A stretch of 64,000 nucleotides of DNA, from NCBI RefSeq assembly GCF_001905125.1, contig NZ_LWLE01000033.1, positions 1-64,000 on the forward strand. The letters are read 5' to 3'. Shown here piece by piece: positions 43,159 to 51,479 of the stretch (positions within the stretch are counted from its first letter, which is position 1; the number at the start of each line of letters is the position of its first letter). Source of the DNA: Streptomyces sp. TSRI0281. Lineage in GTDB: Bacteria > Actinomycetota > Actinomycetes > Streptomycetales > Streptomycetaceae. Under the pieces are notes generated by a model that was not told the origin of the DNA, made no database searches, and saw only the letters and a program-made list of their open reading frames with translations. The position numbers and the translations under genes are program-made.

Positions 43159-43190
43159 CGGGCGGGCCGGGCGCGCACCCGGCCCGCCCG
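43159..43190 (+). terminator. 13-bp perfect hairpin between the two surface-protein genes
   Basis: Arms CGGGCGGGCCGGG (43159-43171) and CCCGGCCCGCCCG (43178-43190) with loop CGCGCA. It begins 20 bases after the upstream stop and may limit read-through into the DUF916-type gene. Confidence 0.65.
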
Positions 43191-43238
43191 CCCGCTCCGT
43201 CCGGACAAGCTCCGCAAGCTCCCTGGGGGTCCCGCACC

Positions 43239-44183
43239 GTGCGCAAGCTCTCCGTACTCCTCCTCACCGGCGCCCTGCTGCTGATCGCGCCGCCCGCCGC
43301 CCACGCCGCCGACAACGGCAGCTGGTCCGTCTACCCGGCCGCCGCCGGGTCCGCCGCGCGGCCGTACTTCTATCTCTCCGCCGACCCCGGCGCCACGCTC
43401 ACCGACCGGGTCACCGTCACCAACAAGACCGCCCGGCCGCTCACCTTCCGGCTGTACGCGGCCGACGCGTACAACACCGCACGCGACGGCGGGTTCGCGG
43501 TCCGCGCGCAGGACGAGAAGCAGCGCTCCATCGGCGCCTGGGCGCGAACCGGCCGCGACCGGGTCACCGTGAAGGCGCGCGGCTCGGTCACCGTCCCGGT
43601 CACCATCACCGTCCCCGAGGACGCCGAACCCGGCGACCACCCGGGTGCCCTCATCGCCCTCGACGAGCGTGTCGAGGACGCGGAACAGGGCGCCGTCGCC
43701 CTCGGTGTCCGCAAGGCCGTCGGCGCCCGGATCTATCTGCGGGTGAACGGGCCCACCATGCCCGCGCTCTCCGTCGACGACATCCGCGTCGAGCACAGCC
43801 GGCCCCTGGTCCCCGGCACCGGAAAGAGCCGGGCCGTCATCTCGTACACCCTGCGCAACCGCGGCAACGTCACACTCGACCCCGAGGTCGCCCTCCGGGC
43901 CGAGGGACTCTTCGGCCGCACCCTGCTCGCCCGCGACCTCAAGAAGATCCCCTCCGAGCTGCTGCCCCGCCAGCAGGTGCGGCTGACGGAAACCTGGGCC
44001 GGAGCGCCCCAGCTCGAATGGGGCGAGATCCGCCTCACCGCCACTGCCCGGGACACCCGCGAGTCCGCGACCGCCTCGTACATCGCGCTTCCCTGGCTGG
44101 TCGCGGCGGCCCTGGGGGTGATCGTCGCGACGGGTACGGGGCTGTGGATACGGGCCCGCCGGGGCCGTGCGCGCACCTCCTGA
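43239..44183 (+). CDS. DUF916-type membrane-anchored protein (WxL-interacting-like)
   Basis: A 314-residue exported protein. Signal peptide about residues 1-24 (MRKLSVLLLTGALLLIAPPA). Two Ig-like domains follow: the first (30-160) matches DUF916, described as the peptidoglycan-binding domain of WxL-interacting proteins (PYFYLSADPGATLTDRVTVT, EDAEPGDHPGALIALDERVE), and the second (165-275) has RAVISYTLRNRGNVTLDPEV. A C-terminal membrane helix (IALPWLVAAALGVIVATGTG) and a basic tail anchor it. GTG start. Its place next to a WxL-like gene mirrors the WxL/DUF916 clusters of Firmicutes. Confidence 0.82.
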   Translation: MRKLSVLLLTGALLLIAPPAAHAADNGSWSVYPAAAGSAARPYFYLSADPGATLTDRVTVTNKTARPLTFRLYAADAYNTARDGGFAVRAQDEKQRSIGAWARTGRDRVTVKARGSVTVPVTITVPEDAEPGDHPGALIALDERVEDAEQGAVALGVRKAVGARIYLRVNGPTMPALSVDDIRVEHSRPLVPGTGKSRAVISYTLRNRGNVTLDPEVALRAEGLFGRTLLARDLKKIPSELLPRQQVRLTETWAGAPQLEWGEIRLTATARDTRESATASYIALPWLVAAALGVIVATGTGLWIRARRGRARTS

Positions 44184-44253
44184 GGCGTCCGCGACAAGCC
44201 CCGGTGCGGACCGCTGTGCGGCGCAGCCGCCGGGATCGGGGAGAATGGTCGCC

Positions 44254-45219
44254 ATGAGCGCTCGACCGAACCCAGAAGCTGCTGCGCAGCAGGCGGAGAA
44301 CAACGCCCCCCACCGGGCCGGCTTCGCCTGCTTCGTGGGCCGCCCCAACGCGGGCAAGTCCACCCTCACGAACGCTCTGGTCGGTCAGAAGGTGGCGATC
44401 ACCTCCAACCGCCCCCAGACCACCCGGCACACGGTGCGCGGCATCGTGCACCGCGACGACGCCCAGCTGATCCTGGTCGACACCCCCGGCCTCCACAAGC
44501 CGCGCACGCTGCTCGGCGAGCGGCTGAACGATGTCGTGCGGACCACCTGGGCGGAGGTCGACGTCATCGGTTTCTGCCTGCCCGCCGACCAGAAGCTCGG
44601 CCCCGGCGACAAGTTCATCATCAAGGAACTCGCGGGCATCAAGAAGACCCCGAAGATCGCGATCATCACCAAGACCGACCTGGTCGACTCCAAGGCGCTC
44701 GCCGAGCAGCTGCTCGCCGTCTCCCGCCTCGGTGAGGAGCTCGGCTTCGAGTGGGCCGAGATCGTCCCGGTCTCCGCGGTCAAGGACCAGCAGGTCAGCC
44801 TGCTCGCCGACCTGATCGCCCCGCTCCTGCCGGAGAGCCCGCCGCTCTACCCCGAGGGCGATCTCACCGACGAGCCCGAGATGGTCATGGTCGCGGAGCT
44901 GATCCGTGAGGCCGCGCTGGAAGGCGTACGCGACGAGCTGCCGCACTCCATCGCGGTCGTCGTCGAGGAGATGCTGCCGCGCGAGGACCGCCCGGCGGAC
45001 AAGCCGCTGCTGGACATCCACGCGAACGTCTACATCGAGCGCCCCAGCCAGAAGGGCATCATCATCGGCCCGAAGGGCAAGCGGCTGAAGGAGGTCGGCA
45101 CCAAGTCGCGCAAGCACATCGAGGCGCTGCTCGGTACGCCGGTCTTCCTGGACCTGCATGTGAAGGTCGCCAAGGACTGGCAGCGCGATCCGAAGCAGTT
45201 GCGGAAGCTCGGATTCTGA
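44254..45219 (+). CDS. era: GTPase Era
   Basis: A 321-residue GTPase that binds 16S rRNA and aids 30S assembly. Visible: the P-loop GRPNAGKSTLTNALVGQKVA (about residues 28-47), switch I SNRPQTTRHTVRG, DTPGLHKPRTLLGERL, TKTD, the SAVK motif, and the C-terminal KH domain with IIIGPKGKRLKEVGTKSRKH. ATG at 44254 has GGGGAG ten bases upstream; 44245 is an alternative. It follows the DUF916-type gene. Downstream is a repeat array before the convergent emfourin-type gene. Confidence 0.97.
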   Translation: MSARPNPEAAAQQAENNAPHRAGFACFVGRPNAGKSTLTNALVGQKVAITSNRPQTTRHTVRGIVHRDDAQLILVDTPGLHKPRTLLGERLNDVVRTTWAEVDVIGFCLPADQKLGPGDKFIIKELAGIKKTPKIAIITKTDLVDSKALAEQLLAVSRLGEELGFEWAEIVPVSAVKDQQVSLLADLIAPLLPESPPLYPEGDLTDEPEMVMVAELIREAALEGVRDELPHSIAVVVEEMLPREDRPADKPLLDIHANVYIERPSQKGIIIGPKGKRLKEVGTKSRKHIEALLGTPVFLDLHVKVAKDWQRDPKQLRKLGF

Positions 45220-45240
45220 CCGCTGCGGGACGGCGCGTCC

Positions 45241-45327
45241 GGCCGTTCCCGCACGTCCGCACAGGGCCGGTCCCACACGACGACACGGCCGGTCCCACAC
45301 GATGGGGCCGGCCGGTCCCACACGACG
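45241..45327. repeat. Repeats of GGCCGGTCCCACACGACG downstream of era
   Basis: Three close copies at 45265-45282, 45287-45304 and 45310-45327 (periods 22 and 23), preceded by a diverged copy at 45241-45258. They fill the convergent gap between era and the minus-strand gene ending at 45337. Confidence 0.8.
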
Positions 45328-45336
45328 GGGCCGATC

Positions 45337-45603
45337 TCACGCACCCTCCTTGAGGATGCGTGAGATCAGCGTGCGCTGCGCCCCGGTCAGATCGGGGTCA
45401 GCGCAGTACACGGTCCGGTCGCCGATCGTGAGGCGGTACCGGAACCCGTCCGGCACCCCGGTCGGCGGGCTGTCCCGGCCGGCCGCGAGTGCCTCCTTGG
45501 CCAGGGTCTCCCACTCGGCCGCGTCCGGCCGCCCCGAGGTGTCCACCTCGCGGTGGCGTGCGATGCCCGCGAAACCGCCGGTCCGACTCACCTGAATACG
45601 CAT
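45337..45603 (-). CDS. Emfourin-type protease inhibitor
   Basis: An 88-residue protein with MRIQVSRTGGFAGIARHREVD at the start, FRYRLTIGDRTVYCADPDL in the middle and a C-terminal helix LISRILKEGA. This pattern fits the emfourin family of protealysin inhibitors, small proteins with a conserved SGGFAG-type start encoded next to M4 metalloproteases. The neighbouring upstream gene is exactly such a protease, 91 bases away on the same strand. Inhibition of that neighbour is the likely role. The family call is from motif memory and the context supports it. Confidence 0.85.
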   Translation of the reverse strand: MRIQVSRTGGFAGIARHREVDTSGRPDAAEWETLAKEALAAGRDSPPTGVPDGFRYRLTIGDRTVYCADPDLTGAQRTLISRILKEGA

Positions 45604-45694
45604 GGGTCCTGTCTAGCCGGGGCGGGGGAGGGACTCAAGCGATCGAGTCCGGACGGGGGCGGGACATCAGCCGTGGAGTCCCTGTGTGCGGGAC

Positions 45695-46795
45695 TCAAGC
45701 GGTCGGTACGCCCACCTCCGACCATGCCTTCAGGACCGCCTCGCGCTCGTCACCCTCCCCGAAGCGTTCGCGTGCGGCGGCCACGGTCAGCCGGGCGAAT
45801 TCGGCGAAGTCCGCGTTCGCCGTCAGCTCACCGCCGGTCAGCACGTCGAACCAGATCTGGCCCGCCCGCTCCCAGGCGCTGCCGCCGAGCGCGGTGGCCA
45901 GCAGGTAGAAGGCGCGGTTGGGGATGCCGGAGTTGAGGTGCACCCCGCCGTTGTCCTCGTCCGTCTCGATGTAGTCGTCCATCGACGCGGGCTGCGGGTC
46001 CTTGCCGAGCACATCGTCGTCGTACGCCGTGCCCGGAGCCTTCATCGAGCGCAGCGCCACCCCGTTGACGCGGGGCGCGAGGAGCCCCGCGCCGATCAGC
46101 CAGTCGGCCTGCTCGGCGGTCTGGCCCAGGGAGTACTGCTTGACCAGCGAGCCGATGACGTCGGAGACCGACTCGTTGAGCGCGCCGGCCTGGCCCTCGT
46201 ACGTCAGATTGGCCGTGTACTGGGTCAGCCCGTGGGCCAGCTCGTGGGCGATCACGTCCACGGCGACGGTGAAGTCCAGGAAGATCTCCCCGTCACCGTC
46301 CCCGAAGACCATCTGCTCGCCGTCGAAGAACGCGTTGTTGTACTTCTCGTCGTAGTGCACGGAGCCGATCAGCGGGAGGCCCTTGCCGTCGATCGAGCTG
46401 CGCCCGTACGCCGTGAGCAGCAGCTCGAACGTGGCGCCGAGGCCCGCGTACGCGCGGTTGACGCTGGCGTCCCCGGTGGGCTCCTGGCCCTCGGCGCGGA
46501 CCCGGTGGCCCGGCAGGTTCGTGCGGTGGCGGCAGTCGTACAGGGTGCGGTGCGGCTTGGTGGGCACGGCGCCCGCGGTGGGCGGGGCGGCGGGTGAGCC
46601 GGCCAGGGCGGTCATCCGGCGCCGGGTGCGCCGGTTGCCGTCGGCGGCCAGGGTGCGGCGCGCCGGATCGGCGAGGAGCGGGTCGTCGGACTGCGACAGC
46701 TTGTCGAGGAGATGGGGCGGCACGATGGTGCAGAAGACGGGACGGAACCCGTCGTCGGTTCGGGGCTGCATACATCGACTGTGGCACTCCGTCAT
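45695..46795 (-). CDS. Protealysin-like M4 metallopeptidase
   Basis: A 366-residue thermolysin-family zinc protease without a signal peptide. A short propeptide holds CTIVPPHLLDKL, the PPxL-type motif of protealysin precursors. The catalytic domain follows: SVHYDEKYNNAFFDG, the zinc site VIAHELAHGLTQ (HExxH), ALNESVSDVIG with the third ligand Glu, and DNGGVHLNSGIPNRAFYLLA with the active-site His. Lack of a signal peptide is typical of this subgroup, whose members can act inside the cell. Start is uncertain: ATG 46795 has AGGA near; ATG 46771 and GTG 46846 are alternatives. The emfourin-type gene follows. Confidence 0.9.
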   Translation of the reverse strand: MTECHSRCMQPRTDDGFRPVFCTIVPPHLLDKLSQSDDPLLADPARRTLAADGNRRTRRRMTALAGSPAAPPTAGAVPTKPHRTLYDCRHRTNLPGHRVRAEGQEPTGDASVNRAYAGLGATFELLLTAYGRSSIDGKGLPLIGSVHYDEKYNNAFFDGEQMVFGDGDGEIFLDFTVAVDVIAHELAHGLTQYTANLTYEGQAGALNESVSDVIGSLVKQYSLGQTAEQADWLIGAGLLAPRVNGVALRSMKAPGTAYDDDVLGKDPQPASMDDYIETDEDNGGVHLNSGIPNRAFYLLATALGGSAWERAGQIWFDVLTGGELTANADFAEFARLTVAAARERFGEGDEREAVLKAWSEVGVPTA

Positions 46796-46928
46796 CGTCC
46801 TGTCACTGGTTGCGACGATGATTGACGAAATGGAGTGATGAGTCACTGTTTACCCGGCATGGATGTCCGGTCCCGCATACTGATACGGGCCGACGCCCCG
46901 GGTGTCTCTCGGTTACTCTCGTCGCATC

Positions 46929-46976
46929 ATGCGTTTCGGGCTGCTTCTCCTTAGCTGCCGCGGCGAGGGCCTGTAG
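46929..46976 (+). CDS. leuL: Leucine-rich leader peptide of leuA
   Basis: A 15-codon ORF, MRFGLLLLSCRGEGL, 89 bases before leuA. It has four Leu codons in a row, CTG CTT CTC CTT, of which CTT is rare in this genome, and a fifth Leu at the end. This is the form of an attenuation leader: ribosome stalling at scarce Leu-tRNA would alter folding of the RNA that follows. Leader peptides before leuA and ilvB have been described in Streptomyces. Confidence 0.8.
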   Translation: MRFGLLLLSCRGEGL

Positions 46977-47030
46977 TCGTAGGCCGACCCCCTCCCCGCG
47001 GAGTCTGGTGCTGCAGCGACACAGTCGGCC
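46958..47030 (+). promoter_or_regulatory. Competing hairpins in the leuA leader
   Basis: CCGCGGCGAGGG (46958-46969, inside the leader ORF) pairs with CCCTCCCCGCGG (46990-47001), 11 of 12. GGCCGAC (46982-46988) pairs with GTCGGCC (47024-47030). The two pairings interleave, so they cannot both form as simple hairpins. This is the layout of an attenuator. No U-run follows, so the exact termination point is unclear. Confidence 0.55.
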
Positions 47031-47065
47031 GTTCCCCTTGCCGGACCCCCGAGGAGCCCTACGCC

Positions 47066-48856
47066 ATGACCGCCACGAACATTTCCGGTCCGTCCGATTC
47101 CGGTGATTCCGTCGGCCGCCCCACGCCGGTCACCAACGCGACGCAGCTGCAGAAGCCGTCCGGGATGCCGGTCCACAAGTACCGCGGTTACGACGCCGTG
47201 GACATCCCCGACCGCACCTGGCCCGACAGCCGGATCACCGTGGCGCCGCGCTGGCTGTCCACCGATCTGCGCGACGGCAACCAGGCACTGATCGACCCGA
47301 TGTCCCCGGCCCGCAAGCGCGAGATGTTCGATCTGCTCGTGAGCATGGGCTACAAGGAGATCGAGGTCGGCTTCCCGTCCTCCGGCGAGACCGACTTCGC
47401 GTTCGTGCGCTCCATCATCGAAGAGGGCGCGATCCCCGAGGACGTGACGATCTCCGTCCTGACGCAGGCCCGCGAAGAGCTGATCGAGCGGACCGTCGAG
47501 TCACTGGTCGGTGCCCGTCGCGCCACCGTCCACCTGTACAACGCCACCGCCCCCACCTTCCGCCGCGTGGTCTTCCGCGGTACGAAGGAGCAGGTCAAGC
47601 AGATCGCCGTGGACGGCACCCGGCTGGTCATGGAGTACGCCGAGAAGATCCTGGGCCCGGAGACGGTCTTCGGCTACCAGTACAGCCCGGAGATCTTCAC
47701 CGATACCGAGCTGGACTTCGCCCTGGAGGTCTGCGAGGCCGTCTGCGACGTCTGGCAGCCCGAGGAGGGCCGCGAGATCATCCTGAACCTGCCCGCCACC
47801 GTGGAGCGTTCGACGCCCTCCACGCACGCGGACCGGTTCGAGTGGATGTCGCGCAACCTGTCCCGCCGCGAGTTCGTCTGTCTGTCGGTCCACCCGCACA
47901 ACGACCGCGGCACCGCCGTCGCCGCCGCCGAGCTGGCCATCATGGCCGGTGCGGACCGGATCGAGGGCTGTCTGTTCGGCCAGGGCGAGCGCACCGGCAA
48001 CGTCGACCTGGTCACGCTGGGCATGAACCTGTTCTCACAGGGCGTCGACCCGCAGATCGACTTCTCGCAGATCGACGAGATCCGCCGCACCAGCGAGTAC
48101 TGCAACCAGATGGAGGTCCACCCGCGCCACCCCTACGCGGGCGACCTGGTCTACACCGCCTTCTCCGGCTCCCACCAGGACGCCATCAAGAAGGGCTTCG
48201 ACGCCATGGAGGCCGACGCGGCCGCCCGGGGCGGGACCGTCGACGACATCGAGTGGGCGGTGCCGTACCTGCCGATCGACCCGAAGGACGTCGGCCGCTC
48301 CTACGAGGCCGTCATCCGGGTCAACTCGCAGTCCGGCAAGGGCGGAATCGCCTACGTCCTGAAGAACGACCACAAGCTGGACCTGCCGCGCCGGATGCAG
48401 ATCGAGTTCTCCCGGATCATTCAGGCCAAGACCGATGCCGAGGGCGGCGAGGTCACCCCGGCCCAGATCTGGTCCACGTTCCAGGACGAGTACCTGCCGA
48501 ACCCGCGGAACGCCTGGGGGCGCGTACAGATCCGCTCCGGTCAGACCACGACCGACACCGACGGCAGGGACACCCTGACCGTCGAGGCCACGGTCGACGG
48601 CACGGACACCGTACTGACCGGTACCGGCAACGGCCCGATCTCCGCGTTCTTCGAAGCACTGCAGGCCATCGGCATCGACGCCCGCCTGCTGGACTACACC
48701 GAGCACACGATGAGCGAGGGTGCCAGCGCCCAGGCCGCCTCGTACATCGAGTGCGCGATCGACGGCAAGGTGCTGTGGGGCATCGGCATCGACCCCAACA
48801 CCACGCGCGCCTCGCTCAAGGCGGTCGTCTCCGCGGTCAACCGCGCGACCCGCTGA
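47066..48856 (+). CDS. leuA: 2-isopropylmalate synthase
   Basis: A 596-residue enzyme for the first committed step of leucine synthesis, acetyl-CoA plus 2-ketoisovalerate to 2-isopropylmalate. Visible: the catalytic LSTDLRDGNQALIDPMSP (about residues 67-84), HPHNDRGTAVAAAELAI with the metal-binding His, GERTGNVDLVTLGMNLF, and the C-terminal allosteric domain. The length fits the long actinobacterial form, which is inhibited by leucine. ATG at 47066. Control by a leader peptide is likely. It is single, not with leuB-D. Confidence 0.97.
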   Translation: MTATNISGPSDSGDSVGRPTPVTNATQLQKPSGMPVHKYRGYDAVDIPDRTWPDSRITVAPRWLSTDLRDGNQALIDPMSPARKREMFDLLVSMGYKEIEVGFPSSGETDFAFVRSIIEEGAIPEDVTISVLTQAREELIERTVESLVGARRATVHLYNATAPTFRRVVFRGTKEQVKQIAVDGTRLVMEYAEKILGPETVFGYQYSPEIFTDTELDFALEVCEAVCDVWQPEEGREIILNLPATVERSTPSTHADRFEWMSRNLSRREFVCLSVHPHNDRGTAVAAAELAIMAGADRIEGCLFGQGERTGNVDLVTLGMNLFSQGVDPQIDFSQIDEIRRTSEYCNQMEVHPRHPYAGDLVYTAFSGSHQDAIKKGFDAMEADAAARGGTVDDIEWAVPYLPIDPKDVGRSYEAVIRVNSQSGKGGIAYVLKNDHKLDLPRRMQIEFSRIIQAKTDAEGGEVTPAQIWSTFQDEYLPNPRNAWGRVQIRSGQTTTDTDGRDTLTVEATVDGTDTVLTGTGNGPISAFFEALQAIGIDARLLDYTEHTMSEGASAQAASYIECAIDGKVLWGIGIDPNTTRASLKAVVSAVNRATR

Positions 48857-48915
48857 CACCGCGGCCGGACCCCTTCGTACGGGAGTCCGGTTGACCCCGG
48901 AACGACACGGTCCGA

Positions 48916-48950
48916 GAACCCCGTCCACCCGCTCGCGGTGGGCGGGGTTC
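48916..48950 (+). terminator. Terminator after leuA
   Basis: GAACCCCGTCCACC (48916-48929) pairs with GGTGGGCGGGGTTC (48937-48950) over 14 bases with one G-U and a 7-base loop. It starts 60 bases past the leuA stop. Confidence 0.75.
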
Positions 48951-49061
48951 GGCCATATCCGGGGGTTGTGACCTCCGGGATACTGACGTCGCATCACGCA
49001 TGTGGCTAACATCACGTCCAACACACGGCAATGTTGCCGGAGCGTTACGGAGGTGCACGAC

Positions 49062-49766
49062 GTGCGGTCAGCCAGGGGACAACGTGCTCTGAAGCCGGTC
49101 ATCTACGGCATCCGCACCGTCTGGGACGCCGTCGGTGACGGCGAGTTCTTCTGCCCCGGCTGCGGGGGCGACCGCAACTACCGCCGCCTCACCGGGCGTC
49201 GGCGCTTCACCGTGCTCGGTGTGCCGCTGCTGCGGCGCGGCAGCGCGGGGCCCGTCGTCGAATGCGCCGTCTGCCGGGCGCACTTCGCCACCGACGCCCT
49301 CGACCACCCCACCACCACCCGGTTCTCCGCGATGCTCCGGGAGGCCGTGCACACGGTCACGCTCGGCGTCCTCGCGGCCGGCGGCACCACCTCCCGCACG
49401 GTCCTGGACACCGCGGTCGCCACCGTGCGCGACGCCGGGCTCGACGACTGCACCCGGGAACAGCTCTTCACCGTCGTCGAGGTGCTCGCCGCCGACACCG
49501 GGCACGGCCCCGGCGCCGACCCCGCGGCCGAGGCGTGCGGGCCGACCCTCGCCATCGAGCTGCACGAGGTCCTGGGCCCCCTCGCGCCCCACCTGGCCAC
49601 CGCGGGACGCGAGTCGGTGCTGCTCCAGGGCGCCAGGATCGCACTGGCCGACGGCCCGTACAGCCCGGCGGAACGCGAGGTGCTGACCACGGTCGGCAGC
49701 GCGCTCCAGCTCTGCGCCGACGACACCGCCCGCCTCCTCGCGGCGGCCGCCCGCACCCCCTCGTAA
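49062..49766 (+). CDS. TerB-like protein with zinc ribbon
   Basis: A 234-residue protein. The N-terminus has a zinc ribbon from four cysteines, FFCPGCGGDRNYR (about residues 28-40) and VECAVCRAHF (about 67-76). The rest is helical and similar to TerB-type tellurite-resistance domains (MLREAVHTVTLGVLAAGG, ALADGPYSPAEREVLTTVGS). The role of such proteins is not settled; some sense metals or stress at the membrane. The GTG at 49062 has GGAGG eight bases upstream and is preferred over the earlier starts at 49002 and 49053. It lies between leuA and recO. Confidence 0.85.
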   Translation: MRSARGQRALKPVIYGIRTVWDAVGDGEFFCPGCGGDRNYRRLTGRRRFTVLGVPLLRRGSAGPVVECAVCRAHFATDALDHPTTTRFSAMLREAVHTVTLGVLAAGGTTSRTVLDTAVATVRDAGLDDCTREQLFTVVEVLAADTGHGPGADPAAEACGPTLAIELHEVLGPLAPHLATAGRESVLLQGARIALADGPYSPAEREVLTTVGSALQLCADDTARLLAAAARTPS

Positions 49767-49809
49767 CCGTCACCGACGGCCCGGCCGCCCGGTGGGCGAC
49801 AATGGGTGC

Positions 49810-50556
49810 ATGAGCTTGTTCCGGGACGATGGCGTCGTGCTGCGTACGCAGAAACTGGGCGAGGCCGACCGGATCATCACGATCCTGACCCGCGGCCACG
49901 GCCGGGTGCGCGCCGTCGCCCGCGGGGTGCGCCGCACCAAGTCCAAATTCGGCGCCCGCCTCGAACCGTTCTCCCATGTGGACGTGCAGTTCTTCGCCCG
50001 CGGCAGTGAGCTGATCGGCCGCGGCCTTCCGCTGTGCACCCAGAGCGAGACGATCGCTCCGTACGGTGGCGGCATCGTCGCCGACTACGCCCGCTACACC
50101 GCGGGCACCGCGATGCTGGAGACCGCCGAGCGGTTCACCGACCACGAGGGCGAGCCCGCGGTCCAGCAGTACCTGCTGCTCGTCGGCGGGCTGCGCACCC
50201 TCGCCCGGGGGGAGCACGCGCCGCATCTCATCCTCGACGCGTTCCTGCTGCGTTCCCTCGCGGTCAACGGCTACGCCCCCAGTTTCGAGGACTGCGCGAA
50301 GTGCGGAATGCCCGGACCGAACCGGTTCTTCTCCGTCGCGTCGGGCGGTGTCGTCTGCGGCGACTGCCGGGTGCCCGGGAGCGTCGTACCCTCGGCGGAG
50401 GCCCTCGTACTGCTGAGTGCGCTGCTCACCGGTGACTGGGAGACGGCGGACGGGTGCGAGGCGCGTCATGTCAGGGAGGGGAGCGGACTGGTGTCCGCCT
50501 ATCTGCACTGGCATCTGGAGCGCGGACTGCGCTCGCTGCGGTACGTAGAGAAGTGA
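49810..50556 (+). CDS. recO: DNA repair protein RecO
   Basis: A 248-residue recombination mediator that helps load RecA onto gaps through the RecFOR pathway. Visible: the N-terminal OB fold (LFRDDGVVLRTQKLGEADRI and RGVRRTKSKFGARLEPFSHV) and the C-terminal helical domain with a zinc finger CAKCGMPG...VCGDC (about residues 163-190). The ATG at 49810 fits the family start. uppS follows after 21 bases, an arrangement kept in many actinomycetes. Confidence 0.96.
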   Translation: MSLFRDDGVVLRTQKLGEADRIITILTRGHGRVRAVARGVRRTKSKFGARLEPFSHVDVQFFARGSELIGRGLPLCTQSETIAPYGGGIVADYARYTAGTAMLETAERFTDHEGEPAVQQYLLLVGGLRTLARGEHAPHLILDAFLLRSLAVNGYAPSFEDCAKCGMPGPNRFFSVASGGVVCGDCRVPGSVVPSAEALVLLSALLTGDWETADGCEARHVREGSGLVSAYLHWHLERGLRSLRYVEK

Positions 50557-50577
50557 CACAGGGAGACTGAGAAGCTC

Positions 50578-51396
50578 ATGGCAGTACGCGGGATCCTCGG
50601 CGGCCGTAACCGGCGCACGTACAAGACCCCCGAGCCGCACCCCTCCGGCGCGACGCCTCCGAAGATCCCCGGCGAGCTCGTGCCCAAGCACGTCGCCGTC
50701 GTGATGGACGGTAACGGCCGCTGGGCCAAGGAACGGGGTCTCCCGCGCACGGAGGGCCACAAGGTCGGTGAGGGCGTCGTCATGGACGTTCTCAAGGGCT
50801 GTATCGAGATGGGCGTCAAGAACCTCTCGCTGTACGCCTTTTCCACCGAGAACTGGAAGCGTTCGCCGGACGAGGTGAAGTTCCTGATGAACTTCAACCG
50901 GGACGTCATCCGCCGCCGCCGCGACGAGATGGACGAGCTGGGCATCCGCATCCGCTGGGTGGGCCGGATGCCGAAGCTGTGGAAGTCCGTCGTCCAGGAA
51001 CTCCAGGTCGCCCAGGAGCAGACCAAGGACAACGACCGGATGACGCTGTACTTCTGCGTCAACTACGGTGGCCGCGCCGAGATCGCCGACGCCACGCAGC
51101 GCATCGCGCAGGATGTGGCGGCCGGGAAGCTCGACCCGTCGAAGGTCAACGAGAAGACGTTCGCGAAGTACCTCTACTACCCGGACATGCCGGACGTGGA
51201 CCTCTTCGTGCGCCCCAGTGGCGAGCAGCGCACCTCCAACTACCTGATCTGGCAGAGCGCTTACGCCGAGATGGTCTTCCAGGACGTCCTGTGGCCGGAC
51301 TTCGACCGCCGCGACCTGTGGCGCGCCTGTCTGGAGTACGCACAGCGGGACCGCCGCTTCGGCGGGGCCGAGGAGGCGGCGGCCCAGCAGGGCTGA
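50578..51396 (+). CDS. uppS: Isoprenyl transferase (undecaprenyl diphosphate synthase type)
   Basis: A 272-residue cis-prenyltransferase that makes the lipid carrier for cell-wall synthesis. Visible: HVAVVMDGNGRWAKERGLPR (about residues 37-56) with the catalytic Asp, GHKVGEGVVMDVLKGC, LYAFSTENWKRSPDEV, and the C-terminal PDVDLFVRPSGEQRTSNYLIW that binds diphosphate. ATG start after GGGAGACTGAGAAG. It probably shares a transcript with recO. Confidence 0.96.
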   Translation: MAVRGILGGRNRRTYKTPEPHPSGATPPKIPGELVPKHVAVVMDGNGRWAKERGLPRTEGHKVGEGVVMDVLKGCIEMGVKNLSLYAFSTENWKRSPDEVKFLMNFNRDVIRRRRDEMDELGIRIRWVGRMPKLWKSVVQELQVAQEQTKDNDRMTLYFCVNYGGRAEIADATQRIAQDVAAGKLDPSKVNEKTFAKYLYYPDMPDVDLFVRPSGEQRTSNYLIWQSAYAEMVFQDVLWPDFDRRDLWRACLEYAQRDRRFGGAEEAAAQQG

Positions 51397-51403
51397 GCGG
51401 GTC

Positions 51404-51425
51404 GGGGGCCGGCTCTCCGGCCCCC
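51404..51425. terminator. Hairpin between convergent uppS and zur
   Basis: GGGGGCCGG (51404-51412), loop CTCT, CCGGCCCCC (51417-51425). It starts 8 bases after the uppS stop. Confidence 0.75.
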
Positions 51426-51479
51426 GTTCGCGGGCCCCGGGGCGTTCGCGGGCCCCGGGATGTTCGCGGGCGCGGGTGT
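51426..51479. repeat. Three 18-bp tandem repeats next to the zur stop
   Basis: Units GTTCGCGGGCCCCGGGGC (51426), a copy at 51444 differing in the last two bases, and a diverged copy at 51462 that touches the zur stop codon. They lie directly after the terminator hairpin. Confidence 0.75.
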
